DNA from: Desulfonatronovibrio sp.
Lineage (GTDB): Bacteria > Desulfobacterota > Desulfovibrionia > Desulfovibrionales > Desulfonatronovibrionaceae
DNA length: 5,042 nt
Direction of reading: 5' to 3'
NCBI GenBank assembly: GCA_003558575.1
Contig: PWPY01000046.1
Location: forward strand, 1-5,042
Numbering within the stretch: position 1 is the stretch's first letter; every line of letters begins with the position of its first letter. A program made the position numbers and the translations under genes. Below the pieces are notes generated by a model. That model saw only the letters and a list, made by a program, of their open reading frames with translations, was not told the origin of the DNA and ran no database searches. Positions 1-5,042 of this stretch are shown piece by piece.

Positions 1-14
1 TGCTCTTCCGATCT
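1..14. other. Residual Illumina sequencing adapter
   Basis: The window opens with TGCTCTTCCGATCT, identical to the 3' end of the standard Illumina TruSeq adapter. On the other strand it reads AGATCGGAAGAGCA, the start of the read-through adapter. This is library sequence left at a contig end. It interrupts the ATP-grasp reading frame and would add false residues (roughly IGRA) to that protein if not trimmed. Genomic sequence begins at about position 15. Confidence 0.93.
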
Positions 15-453
15 TATTTTCAAGATAAGCATCAAGCTGATGACTATTGTTGATTAGCCAGACTCCATACCCTCGTGAAGAATTTCTGGCTGCTTTGGCA
101 ACAAAAGGAAATGAAAAATGAGACAGTATTTTTTTCTGCTGTATTGGACCGTAGTAAAATTTAGTGAAGGGAACAGGCAGTCCTGTCAACTTGAACAAAA
201 CAGTCTGTTTAATCTTGTCCCCCACAAAACGGTATGACCCAATGGAAGGAAATATTTCCTTGCCCATGGTCATGAATACTTCTGCATAAAGTGAAGTAGG
301 GAAATAGATTTTTGACGAATTGCGGATAAGCTCAATCTTGTCCCTGGGGTAGTCATTCAGATTAGGGCAGACCCCAAGAGTTGTCACTTGAGGACATTTA
401 CTGAGCTGGTATCCTATTGCTATCTTTATATTTTCAGGGAATGGGTAATTCAC
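15..453 (-). CDS. ATP-grasp (RimK-like) enzyme, 5' part only, truncated by contig end
   Basis: An open frame with no ATG start, read leftward from a GTG at 453-451, gives 146 residues before the adapter. The GTG overlaps the TGA stop of the upstream mscS-like gene by four bases (GTGA), a typical translational-coupling junction. An in-frame stop at 489-487 limits any longer start, and no clear Shine-Dalgarno is seen. The early residues IKIAIGYQ resemble the first beta strand of a pre-ATP-grasp domain. Residues about 72-100 (GSYRFVGDKIKQTVLF, then LPVPFTKFYYG) look like the R-x-x-DK helix followed by the 'G-x-P-x-P-x-T' strand of RimK-type ligases. Residues 116-134 carry PFVAKAARNSSRGYGV, with Lys120 as the likely nucleotide-binding lysine and RGYGV as the glycine-rich loop. 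The family couples ATP hydrolysis to carboxylate-amine ligation through an acyl phosphate. The C-terminal Mg-binding half is missing, so substrate and exact family cannot be assigned. Confidence 0.8.
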
Positions 454-1376
454 AGTGAACTGGATTTGTGTCCAGGGGCAACCTGTTCAATAAGCTTAAG
501 ATCCAGGGGTTTATCTGATTCTTTAAAATAGATGGACCGATGGGGAAAGGGAATTTCAATGCCGTCTTTATCAAAGGCTTTTTTGATTCTACGCAAGAAT
601 TCTCTGCCCACCTCCCATTGTTTAATGGGCTTGGTTTTAATTCGTCCTCTGATCATAACCGCAGAATCAGCAAACTTGTCAACTCCAAAAACTTCAAGAT
701 TTTCAATCATAAGTCGTCCGAAATATTCATCTTCTTTAAGATCTTTGCCCACCGTGTGAATAATATCAACTACTTTGTCAGTATCTTCTTTATAGGCTAT
801 CCCAAGATCAAAGACATAAGCAGACCAGTTATTGGTAACATTTGAGAGTGTATTGATGGTTCCATTGGGAAAGATGTGAACAGTACCAGTAAGATCACGC
901 AGAACAATGGTTCTGAAATTAACCTTTTCCACAAGCCCTCCAGTTCCGTTTATTACAGCCACATCACCCACGCGTATCTGGTCTTCCATGATTATGAAAA
1001 AACCTGAAATAACATCACGAACCAAGTTCTGAGCCCCAAATCCTACGGCAAGGCCAACTATGCCTGCACCCGCAAGAATGGGAGCTATCTCAAACCGCAG
1101 TTCTCTGAGCAGCACAAGACCGGCAATAAACCATAAAGCAATGAAAACCCCCTGTCTGAGTAACCTGATCAGGGTCTCATATCTTTTTTGAATTTCTGAA
1201 GGAGGTTCTCCCGTAATTTTTCCGCGCTGAACAAGTCTGTCTTCAAATTTTTCAAGGGCAGCTCTAACCAGATTTTTTATTAAAAAAACCACAATCAAAA
1301 TGAAAATCACTCTGATGGATGTGGCAATAATTGGCTCCCACTTAATTTCTTCAAAAATGTTCAACAGGAAATCCAT
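450..1376 (-). CDS. Small-conductance mechanosensitive channel, MscS family
   Basis: A complete 308-residue inner-membrane protein of the MscS family, whose heptameric channels open under membrane tension to release solutes on hypo-osmotic shock. Three hydrophobic segments are visible: about 17-36, 74-91 and 96-128. The third is the glycine/alanine-rich pore helix (AGAGIVGLAVGFGAQNLVRD) running into DVISGFFIIMEDQIRVGD, the hallmark of the family. The beta domain follows with GLVEKVNFRTIVLRDLTG and the FPNGTI motif (169-174; PNG is near-invariant). The C-terminal alpha/beta domain ends in GIEIPFPHRSIYF (272-284), also typical. Length is close to E. coli MscS (286 aa), so this is a minimal three-helix member, not an MscK-like giant. 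The ATG at 1376 has a good AAGGAG site. Its stop overlaps the GTG of the ATP-grasp gene, so the two are probably co-translated. The 200-bp gap from cysS leaves room for its own promoter, but none is convincing. Confidence 0.93.
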   Translation of the reverse strand: MDFLLNIFEEIKWEPIIATSIRVIFILIVVFLIKNLVRAALEKFEDRLVQRGKITGEPPSEIQKRYETLIRLLRQGVFIALWFIAGLVLLRELRFEIAPILAGAGIVGLAVGFGAQNLVRDVISGFFIIMEDQIRVGDVAVINGTGGLVEKVNFRTIVLRDLTGTVHIFPNGTINTLSNVTNNWSAYVFDLGIAYKEDTDKVVDIIHTVGKDLKEDEYFGRLMIENLEVFGVDKFADSAVMIRGRIKTKPIKQWEVGREFLRRIKKAFDKDGIEIPFPHRSIYFKESDKPLDLKLIEQVAPGHKSSSL

Positions 1377-1576
1377 TTATTCTCCTTAGTTAACAGTTTA
1401 GTGTGGTTTGAGTGATATAGTGGCCAACGATAACTCTTAAGTCATTTGATATCTGCATAAATGCAGGAAGATAACTCGCACTAAATACCACAAAAGCACA
1501 CAAAAAAGTTTTGATACAGCACTCTTTTCTTTTATTGGGTTGCAGCCATAGTCCGCGTAGGGATATTATCCGCCTG
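1377..1576. other. cysS to mscS intergenic region, no gene seen
   Basis: These 200 AT-rich bases separate the cysS stop from the mscS start. The 64-codon frame across 1390-1584 (minus) has no recognisable motif and starts inside the end of cysS, so I regard it as chance. The only local symmetry is CTGCAT-AA-ATGCAG at 1453-1466, a short palindrome that could be an operator or weak hairpin. There is no GC-rich stem followed by a T run after cysS, so read-through into mscS is possible. Confidence 0.5.
1381..1387 (-). promoter_or_regulatory. Ribosome binding site of the mscS-like gene
   Basis: On the minus strand AAGGAGA sits five bases before the ATG at 1376 (AAGGAGAATAAATG). It is the strongest Shine-Dalgarno in the window and fixes this start codon. 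Confidence 0.75.
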
Positions 1577-3034
1577 TTAAGCAAAGTCCCACTTTGCTCC
1601 CTGAGGGGTATCCATTACTTCAATGCCTTTTCCAGCCAATTCGTCTCTGATTTTGTCAGCCAGGGCAAAATCTTTGTTTTTCCTGGATTCCTGGCGCTGC
1701 TCTATGAGGGACTGGATGCTGTCAGGATCAATATTATTACGTTTGCAACGGATACTTTTCAGTTCATCAATAAATTCAGAGGCAGTACTTGTAAACAGTC
1801 CCAGGACAGTACCCCATTCTTCAAGGGTGTCCAGGATAGTATTCATAATCTGCCTGCCTGCTTCACTTTTTCTGAAAGACTTATCCTCAATCATTCTATT
1901 AGCAAGACGAATGAGACCAAATACATAGCCCAGGGCTTCAGCAGTATTAAAGTCATCATCCATGGCCTGTTGCCATTTATCTCGAATATCTTGAATTTCT
2001 TTATCCACAGAGGAAAAATCCTGTCCTTTGCTCCATTTGCTTTTGGACAGTTCCTGCTGCAGTAAAGTAATGGTCGAGTAGACACGTTTTATGGCTTTTT
2101 CTGCTTCCAACAGATATTCAGTGGAATAATCTAAAGGACTCCTATAATGCTTGGTAAGTAGAAAAAAACGCAGGACCTCAGGGTGAAATTCTGTCAGGAT
2201 ATCCCGGATGGTTATAAAATTTCCCAGAGACTTGGACATCTTCTCAGAATTTACCCGAACAAAACCATTGTGAACCCAGTACTTTACAAATTCTTTGCCA
2301 AAGGCTGCTTCGCTCTGGGCCATTTCATTTTCATGATGGGGAAAGGCCAGATCCTGGCCACCGCCATGGATGTCAAAGGGAATTCCAAGGTATTTTTCAC
2401 TCATGGCAGAGCATTCCAGGTGCCAGCCGGGACGGCCAGGTCCCCAGGGACTATCCCATGTAGGTTCATCTGGCTTAGAAGATTTCCAGAGGGCAAAATC
2501 CAGAGGATCTTCTTTTTCCTCTCCTGGGGCAATTCGACTTCCTGATTGCAGTTCTTCAATATTTCTGCCTGAAAGCTTACCGTAATGATCCATTTTACGT
2601 ACCCGGAAATAAACATCTCCAGAGGATGTTGAATAAGCAAATCCTTTTTGCTCAAGGGTCTGGACCAGATGGATCATCTCCTGGATGTGTTCTGTTGCCT
2701 TAGGCTCAATATCAGCTCTTAAAATATTCAGGCGATCCATATCTTCATAAAAAGCCTTGATGTATTTTTCTGCCACCTGATTGGAATCAAGCTCTTCAAT
2801 TTTTGCCCTGTTGATAATTTTATCATCAACATCAGTAAAATTGCGTACAAAGGTTACTTGGTAGCCTGTCTGACGAAGATGTCTGACCATAACATCAAAG
2901 ACCACAGTGGACCTGGCATGTCCAATATGACAATAGTCATAAGCTGTAATCCCGCAAACATACATTTTAACCTTTTTGTCTTTAATGGGAATAAATTCCT
3001 GCTTTTGCCGGGATACTGTATTGTATATCAACAT
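1577..3034 (-). CDS. cysS: Cysteinyl-tRNA synthetase
   Basis: A complete 485-residue class I aminoacyl-tRNA synthetase that activates cysteine with ATP and charges tRNA-Cys in the cytosol. The HIGH motif is at 36-39 (CHIGHARSTVVFD) and KMSKS at 265-269 (SEKMSKSLGNF). The zinc site that selects the cysteine thiol is intact: Cys27 (MYVCGIT), Cys208 (WHLECSAMS), His233 and Glu237 (FPHHENE), each one residue before the E. coli numbering (28, 209, 234, 238). GWHLECSAM and DIHGGGQDLAFPHHENE are diagnostic of CysRS over other class I enzymes. The alpha-helical DALR tRNA-binding region follows KMSKS (about 340-420), and the C-terminal end has the usual Q-x-R-x-x-R-x-x-KDFALADKIRDEL stretch (446-466) and GIEVMDTPQGAKW. 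Length is normal (E. coli 461). The ATG lies one base after the ispDF stop, with AAAGGA inside the end of ispDF as its ribosome site, so translation is probably coupled to ispDF. Confidence 0.98.
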   Translation of the reverse strand: MLIYNTVSRQKQEFIPIKDKKVKMYVCGITAYDYCHIGHARSTVVFDVMVRHLRQTGYQVTFVRNFTDVDDKIINRAKIEELDSNQVAEKYIKAFYEDMDRLNILRADIEPKATEHIQEMIHLVQTLEQKGFAYSTSSGDVYFRVRKMDHYGKLSGRNIEELQSGSRIAPGEEKEDPLDFALWKSSKPDEPTWDSPWGPGRPGWHLECSAMSEKYLGIPFDIHGGGQDLAFPHHENEMAQSEAAFGKEFVKYWVHNGFVRVNSEKMSKSLGNFITIRDILTEFHPEVLRFFLLTKHYRSPLDYSTEYLLEAEKAIKRVYSTITLLQQELSKSKWSKGQDFSSVDKEIQDIRDKWQQAMDDDFNTAEALGYVFGLIRLANRMIEDKSFRKSEAGRQIMNTILDTLEEWGTVLGLFTSTASEFIDELKSIRCKRNNIDPDSIQSLIEQRQESRKNKDFALADKIRDELAGKGIEVMDTPQGAKWDFA

Positions 3035-3035
3035 T

Positions 3036-4232
3036 TTACAGTCCTTTCTTTTTAATGTTTTTTAAGGCACTGACAACAGCCATGGCTTTGATCCCCTGTT
3101 TTGAGCCGGTAAATCCCAATTTTTCTTCTGTTGTGGCCTTGATGTTCACCTGGTCAGCTTCAAGGCCCATCAGTGCCTCAAGGCTGGATTTTATCTGATT
3201 TTTAAAAGGAGAAATCTTCGGGACTTGAGCAACAATGGTTATATCCACATGGGTAATTCGCAGCCCTTCTTTTTGAGCCAGGAGCAGGGCTTCTGATAGA
3301 AAAACCGTACTGCTCATTTCTTCAAGCCTGGGGTCAGTATCTGGAAAAATATCACCGATATCTCCTTTTCCAAGGCACCCCAGAATAGCGTCAACAAGAG
3401 CATGTAAAAGCACATCCCCGTCAGAATGGGCGTATATCCCCGGGGACCCTGATATGGGAATACCCCCGAGAACCATGGGCCTTGGCCCACCATAACGATG
3501 CACGTCATATCCAAATCCTGTGCAGGGCAGGGCAGTGTCAGCTGTTTTGTTTATCATTTTAAGATCTTCTAAGGTAGTTATTTTCGCGTTTGATTCATGT
3601 CCCAGTACAATTTTTACAGTGAATCCTGATTTCTCAACCATAGAGGCGTCATCAGTTACCATGAAGTTCTCCTCCCTGGCAATGCTGTGGCTGTTGATCA
3701 AGATATCTTTGGGAAAAAACTGAGGAGTCTGGACCAGAGCCAACTCATCACGAATCAGGGTTTCAAGCACCTGACCTTCTTTAATTTTCTTAACCGTATC
3801 TGTACAGGGAATTACAGGAATTATACCTCCATCATCAGCCTCAATTTCTTTTGCAAGGCTGTGAACCAAGGCTGCTTGAAAAAAAGGTCTGGCAGCATCG
3901 TGGATCATGACATGATCACATTCATCGGGCAGATTCATGAGAGCATTGTATACAGAATCCTGACGCAGTTCACCACCCAAACAACATTTTACAGGAATTC
4001 CAGGGTGTTTGGCCAGCATAAGCTTTTGAACAAGCTGTTCACATTCTGAGAATTCACTTATGGGAAAGGTGATTATGATTCCATTAATGATTGAGGAACG
4101 GGCAAAGGTTAGAACACTGTTCCAGAAAAGTGGACAGCCTTTGTATTCAAGGAATTGTTTTTTTGACTCAATACCCCCTTTAGAAAGACGGGAGCTTTGA
4201 CCTGCGGCAAGAACAACAGCCCATATATTCAT
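3036..4232 (-). CDS. ispDF: Bifunctional IspD/IspF enzyme (MEP isoprenoid pathway)
   Basis: A 398-residue fusion of two MEP-pathway enzymes. The IspD part (about 1-228) makes CDP-methylerythritol from MEP and CTP; it shows WAVVLAAGQSSRL with Arg15, Lys25 of the KKQ motif (E. coli has PKQ), HDAARP (111-116, Asp112), LVQTPQFFP and NAKITTLEDL (Lys217). The IspF part (about 238-393) cyclises CDP-ME 2-phosphate to MEcPP with release of CMP; it shows GFGYDVHRYG, HSDGDVLLHA, GDIGDIFPDTD, DITIVAQVPKI and NIKATTEEKLGFTG. Its zinc ligands Asp243, His245 and His277 match E. coli IspF D8, H10 and H42 with a constant offset of 235. Such fusions are known from Alpha-, Delta- and Epsilonproteobacteria. Compared with E. 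coli IspD, the loop between Arg15 and Lys25 is three residues longer and the proline of PKQ is lysine. The ATG at 4232 fits the domain start, but no Shine-Dalgarno precedes it: the 12 bases upstream are AT-rich and abut rnpB. Downstream it is coupled to cysS. Confidence 0.97.
   Translation of the reverse strand: MNIWAVVLAAGQSSRLSKGGIESKKQFLEYKGCPLFWNSVLTFARSSIINGIIITFPISEFSECEQLVQKLMLAKHPGIPVKCCLGGELRQDSVYNALMNLPDECDHVMIHDAARPFFQAALVHSLAKEIEADDGGIIPVIPCTDTVKKIKEGQVLETLIRDELALVQTPQFFPKDILINSHSIAREENFMVTDDASMVEKSGFTVKIVLGHESNAKITTLEDLKMINKTADTALPCTGFGYDVHRYGGPRPMVLGGIPISGSPGIYAHSDGDVLLHALVDAILGCLGKGDIGDIFPDTDPRLEEMSSTVFLSEALLLAQKEGLRITHVDITIVAQVPKISPFKNQIKSSLEALMGLEADQVNIKATTEEKLGFTGSKQGIKAMAVVSALKNIKKKGL
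3042..3047 (-). promoter_or_regulatory. Ribosome binding site of cysS inside the ispDF 3' end
   Basis: The minus strand reads AAAGGACTGTAAAATG: AAAGGA lies within the last ispDF codons, seven bases before the cysS ATG at 3034. The ispDF TAA is at 3038-3036, leaving one base between the genes. This supports the chosen cysS start and a shared ispDF-cysS mRNA. Confidence 0.65.
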
Positions 4233-4477
4233 AGTATAAAAAATGGAGCCGGACTATAAGCCGGGTTTTGTGTGTTATCTGTTGAGTACAACAGGCAACC
4301 GATTGTCATTCATCTGGGATCTGAATTACTTCAGACCTCAAGCAGCCTACCCGAAGACATTGGCCGGGCCGGCCTCAAGCGTCTCCCTATTTGGCCTTGC
4401 TTCGAACGGGGTTTGCCAAGCTTGCCGCGTCACCGCGACAACTGGTGGGCTCTTACCCCACCGTTTCACCCTTACCT

Positions 4478-4574
4478 GGCACCCACTTTAACAACGGAAT
4501 CTACTATCTGATAAAAAAAATTTAATCTCTTCACTTATCTTTATTGAAAGCCATCCGTCTTTAAAGTGAGTGCC
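4478..4574 (-). repeat. Palindromic insert, copy B, in RNase P helix P12
   Basis: A 97-nt hairpin with 21-bp arms (4554-4574 and 4478-4498), paired apart from an A-G mismatch and two G-U wobbles. It sits between ACCGCCC and AGGTAAGGGTGAAA, exactly where E. coli P12 is. The interior is AT-rich, with a run of eight T, and can form CTTT-CAAT-AAAG plus a bulged GATTAAA/TTTATC hairpin, echoing the two inner hairpins of copy A. The shared interior motifs (CTTTCA-TAAA, AAGTGAAGA-ATTAAA) show that it is a copy of the same element rather than an independently grown stem. Confidence 0.88.
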
Positions 4575-4665
4575 GGGCGGTCTGTTTTCTGTGGCACTTT
4601 CCTGAAGTCGCCTCCACTGGGCGTTACCCAGCGTCCTGCCCTTTGAAGCCCGGACTTTCCTCCAT

Positions 4666-4767
4666 CCAGCACCCACTTTAACAACGGAAACTATGATGTA
4701 ATTAAATCTGCTTTAATTTCTTCACTTTTATTTACTGAAAGTAATCCGTGGTTAAAGTGGGTGCTGG
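4666..4767 (-). repeat. Palindromic insert, copy A, in RNase P helix P3
   Basis: A 102-nt hairpin with 23-bp arms (4745-4767 and 4666-4688) that pair except for one C-U mismatch. It forms the whole distal part of P3, between the P2 side (GTCGCGGT) and the conserved GAGGAAAGTCC. The 56-nt AT-rich interior can form two smaller hairpins: ACTTT/AAAGT (4742-4738 with 4728-4724) and the perfect 7-bp AATTAAA/TTTAATT (4718-4712 with 4706-4700), giving a three-armed shape. It is homologous to the P12 copy: 96 against 95 nt between the GCAC...GTGC ends, identical over the last 21 nt, and roughly three-quarters identical overall by eye. Confidence 0.88.
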
Positions 4768-4798
4768 ACCGCGACAATCCGTCCAGCTCCATAGAATA

Positions 4799-4804
4799 TT
4801 TATA
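4799..4804 (-). promoter_or_regulatory. Candidate -10 box for rnpB
   Basis: The minus strand has TATAAA six bases before the A at 4792, where the extended P1 helix begins, so spacing suits a sigma-70-type start there. The region upstream is AT-rich (ACTTTTTCAATAAACTGATT), but no good TTGACA-like -35 lies 16-18 bases away. It is chosen mainly by position. Confidence 0.35.
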
Positions 4805-4854
4805 AATCAGTTTATTGAAAAAGTCTTGTATCTGTTCACCATGCTGTGAGGGCA

Positions 4855-5025
4855 GCCTGGATCCTGATTGTTTTTCCTTTGCTGCAAACTCCCAGCATGA
4901 GCCCGTAAGTCAAAACCATTAGTCTATTCATGCAGCCGAAGGTCCGTCTCTATCCATGATTTTGACTAACGGGCTCAGGACTGGTCAAACAAGCAGCAAT
5001 GGCGAAAACCAACCAGGATGCAGGC
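4855..5025. repeat. Long imperfect inverted repeat, possible MITE-like element
   Basis: Two arms, 4855-4918 and about 4957-5025, are inverted copies separated by 38 bases. The inner 21 bases of each arm (4898-4918 and 4957-4977, TGAGCCCGT-AGTCAAAA) differ at two positions. The outer parts match with small gaps (GCCTGNATCCTG-TTG, TTTTC-CC, TTGCTGC). No transposase gene or clear target-site duplication is seen. It lies upstream of the likely rnpB promoter and unrelated to the rnpB inserts in sequence. The window ends 17 bases beyond it. It could be a non-autonomous mobile palindrome, or a structured transcript end of an unseen upstream gene. Confidence 0.65.
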
Positions 5026-5042
5026 TTTATCCAAAAGTAGAA

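Larger units (their letters stand above)
4245..4790 (-). ncRNA. rnpB: RNase P RNA, bacterial type A, with enlarged P3 and P12
   Basis: The catalytic RNA that matures the 5' ends of tRNA precursors. The ends pair as P1: GGAGCTGGAC (4790-4781) with GTCCGGCTCC (4254-4245), extendable by two A-U pairs to 4792/4243. P2 is GATTGTC with GACAATC (4779-4773 and 4307-4301). Conserved cores match remembered E. coli RNase P RNA: GAGGAAAGTCCGGGC (4662-4648), AGGGCAGG, GGGTAACGCCCAG, ACAGAAAACAGACCGCC, AGGTAAGGGTGAAA, GGTAAGAGCCCACC, AAGGCCAAATAGGG, GGGTAGGCTGCTTGAG, AGATGAATGAC and ACAAAACCCGGCTTAT. The P6 contact GGGC with GCCC is also kept. At about 546 nt it is far longer than the 377 nt of E. coli; nearly all the excess lies in two related hairpins replacing the tips of P3 and P12. 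No frame across it looks coding. It is followed after 12 nt by ispDF, with a T6 run directly behind P1, so it may be both a stable RNA and the leader of the ispDF-cysS transcript. Confidence 0.96.
4793..5042. other. Region upstream of rnpB, no gene seen
   Basis: These 250 bases have no convincing reading frame, tRNA or other known RNA. They hold the AT-rich presumed rnpB promoter zone (about 4793-4835) and the long inverted repeat. The gene that would lie further upstream is outside the window. Confidence 0.6.

Noticed and set aside
1390..1584. 64-residue minus-strand frame between cysS and the mscS-like gene
   Set aside because: It begins within the last cysS codons, has no ribosome site or recognisable motif, and its cysteine- and aromatic-rich composition looks like chance.
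2183..2545. Plus-strand frames opposite cysS and ispDF (for example 2183-2545, 1511-2065, 3687-4049)
   Set aside because: They are antisense to genes with intact catalytic motifs and have no recognisable domains of their own.
4251..4256. TATAGT as a -10 box for ispDF
   Set aside because: The bases belong to the conserved CCGGCTTAT end of RNase P RNA and no -35 lies at suitable spacing.
4236..4264. Local intrinsic terminator at the rnpB 3' end (CCGG-CTTATAGT-CCGG followed by T6)
   Set aside because: The local stem is only 4 bp and is set back from the T run by several bases. The true partner of the 3' strand is the P1 5' strand over 500 nt away, so I do not call a classical terminator.
4243..4676. 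Open frames on both strands across rnpB (plus 4243-4491 and 4272-4511, minus 4488-4676)
   Set aside because: They lie wholly over conserved RNase P RNA structure and the palindromic inserts, which explain the sequence without coding.
4478..4767. CRISPR array or group I/II intron explanation for the rnpB repeats
   Set aside because: There are only two copies, each a long hairpin embedded in a conserved RNA helix. No regular spacers, intron core motifs or reverse transcriptase are present.

Overview
The window looks like an entire short draft contig from a moderately AT-rich Gram-negative bacterium, most likely a Desulfovibrionales-type sulfate reducer (former Deltaproteobacteria). The clues are the fused ispDF gene directly upstream of cysS, and the character of the proteins. 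The lineage is inferred from layout and remembered family features, not from a database search. All genes lie on the minus strand, so transcription runs from the right end (5042) to the left end (1).

In transcription order: an intergenic region (about 4793-5042) carries a long imperfect inverted repeat and probably the rnpB promoter. Next is rnpB, the type A RNase P RNA (4245-4790), unusually long because two copies of one related palindromic element of about 95 nt extend helices P3 and P12. The ispDF start codon follows only 12 nt after the end of RNase P helix P1 (isoprenoid precursor synthesis by the MEP pathway, 3036-4232). One base after its stop comes cysS (cysteinyl-tRNA synthetase, 1577-3034). 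After a 200-bp gap follow a small MscS-type mechanosensitive channel gene (450-1376) and, overlapping its stop by a GTGA junction, the 5' part of an ATP-grasp (RimK-like) gene with a GTG start (15-453), cut off by the contig end.

The first 14 bases are Illumina adapter, not genome. The right end stops about 17 bases beyond the long inverted repeat, as expected if that repeat is multicopy and broke the assembly.

Functionally, the block joins housekeeping RNA processing (RNase P), tRNA charging (CysRS) and isoprenoid synthesis (IspDF), probably partly co-transcribed and translationally coupled, followed by an osmotic-protection channel coupled to a ligase-like ATP-grasp enzyme. The most noteworthy observation is the pair of homologous palindromic inserts inside one catalytic RNA, both placed at the tips of tolerant helices.
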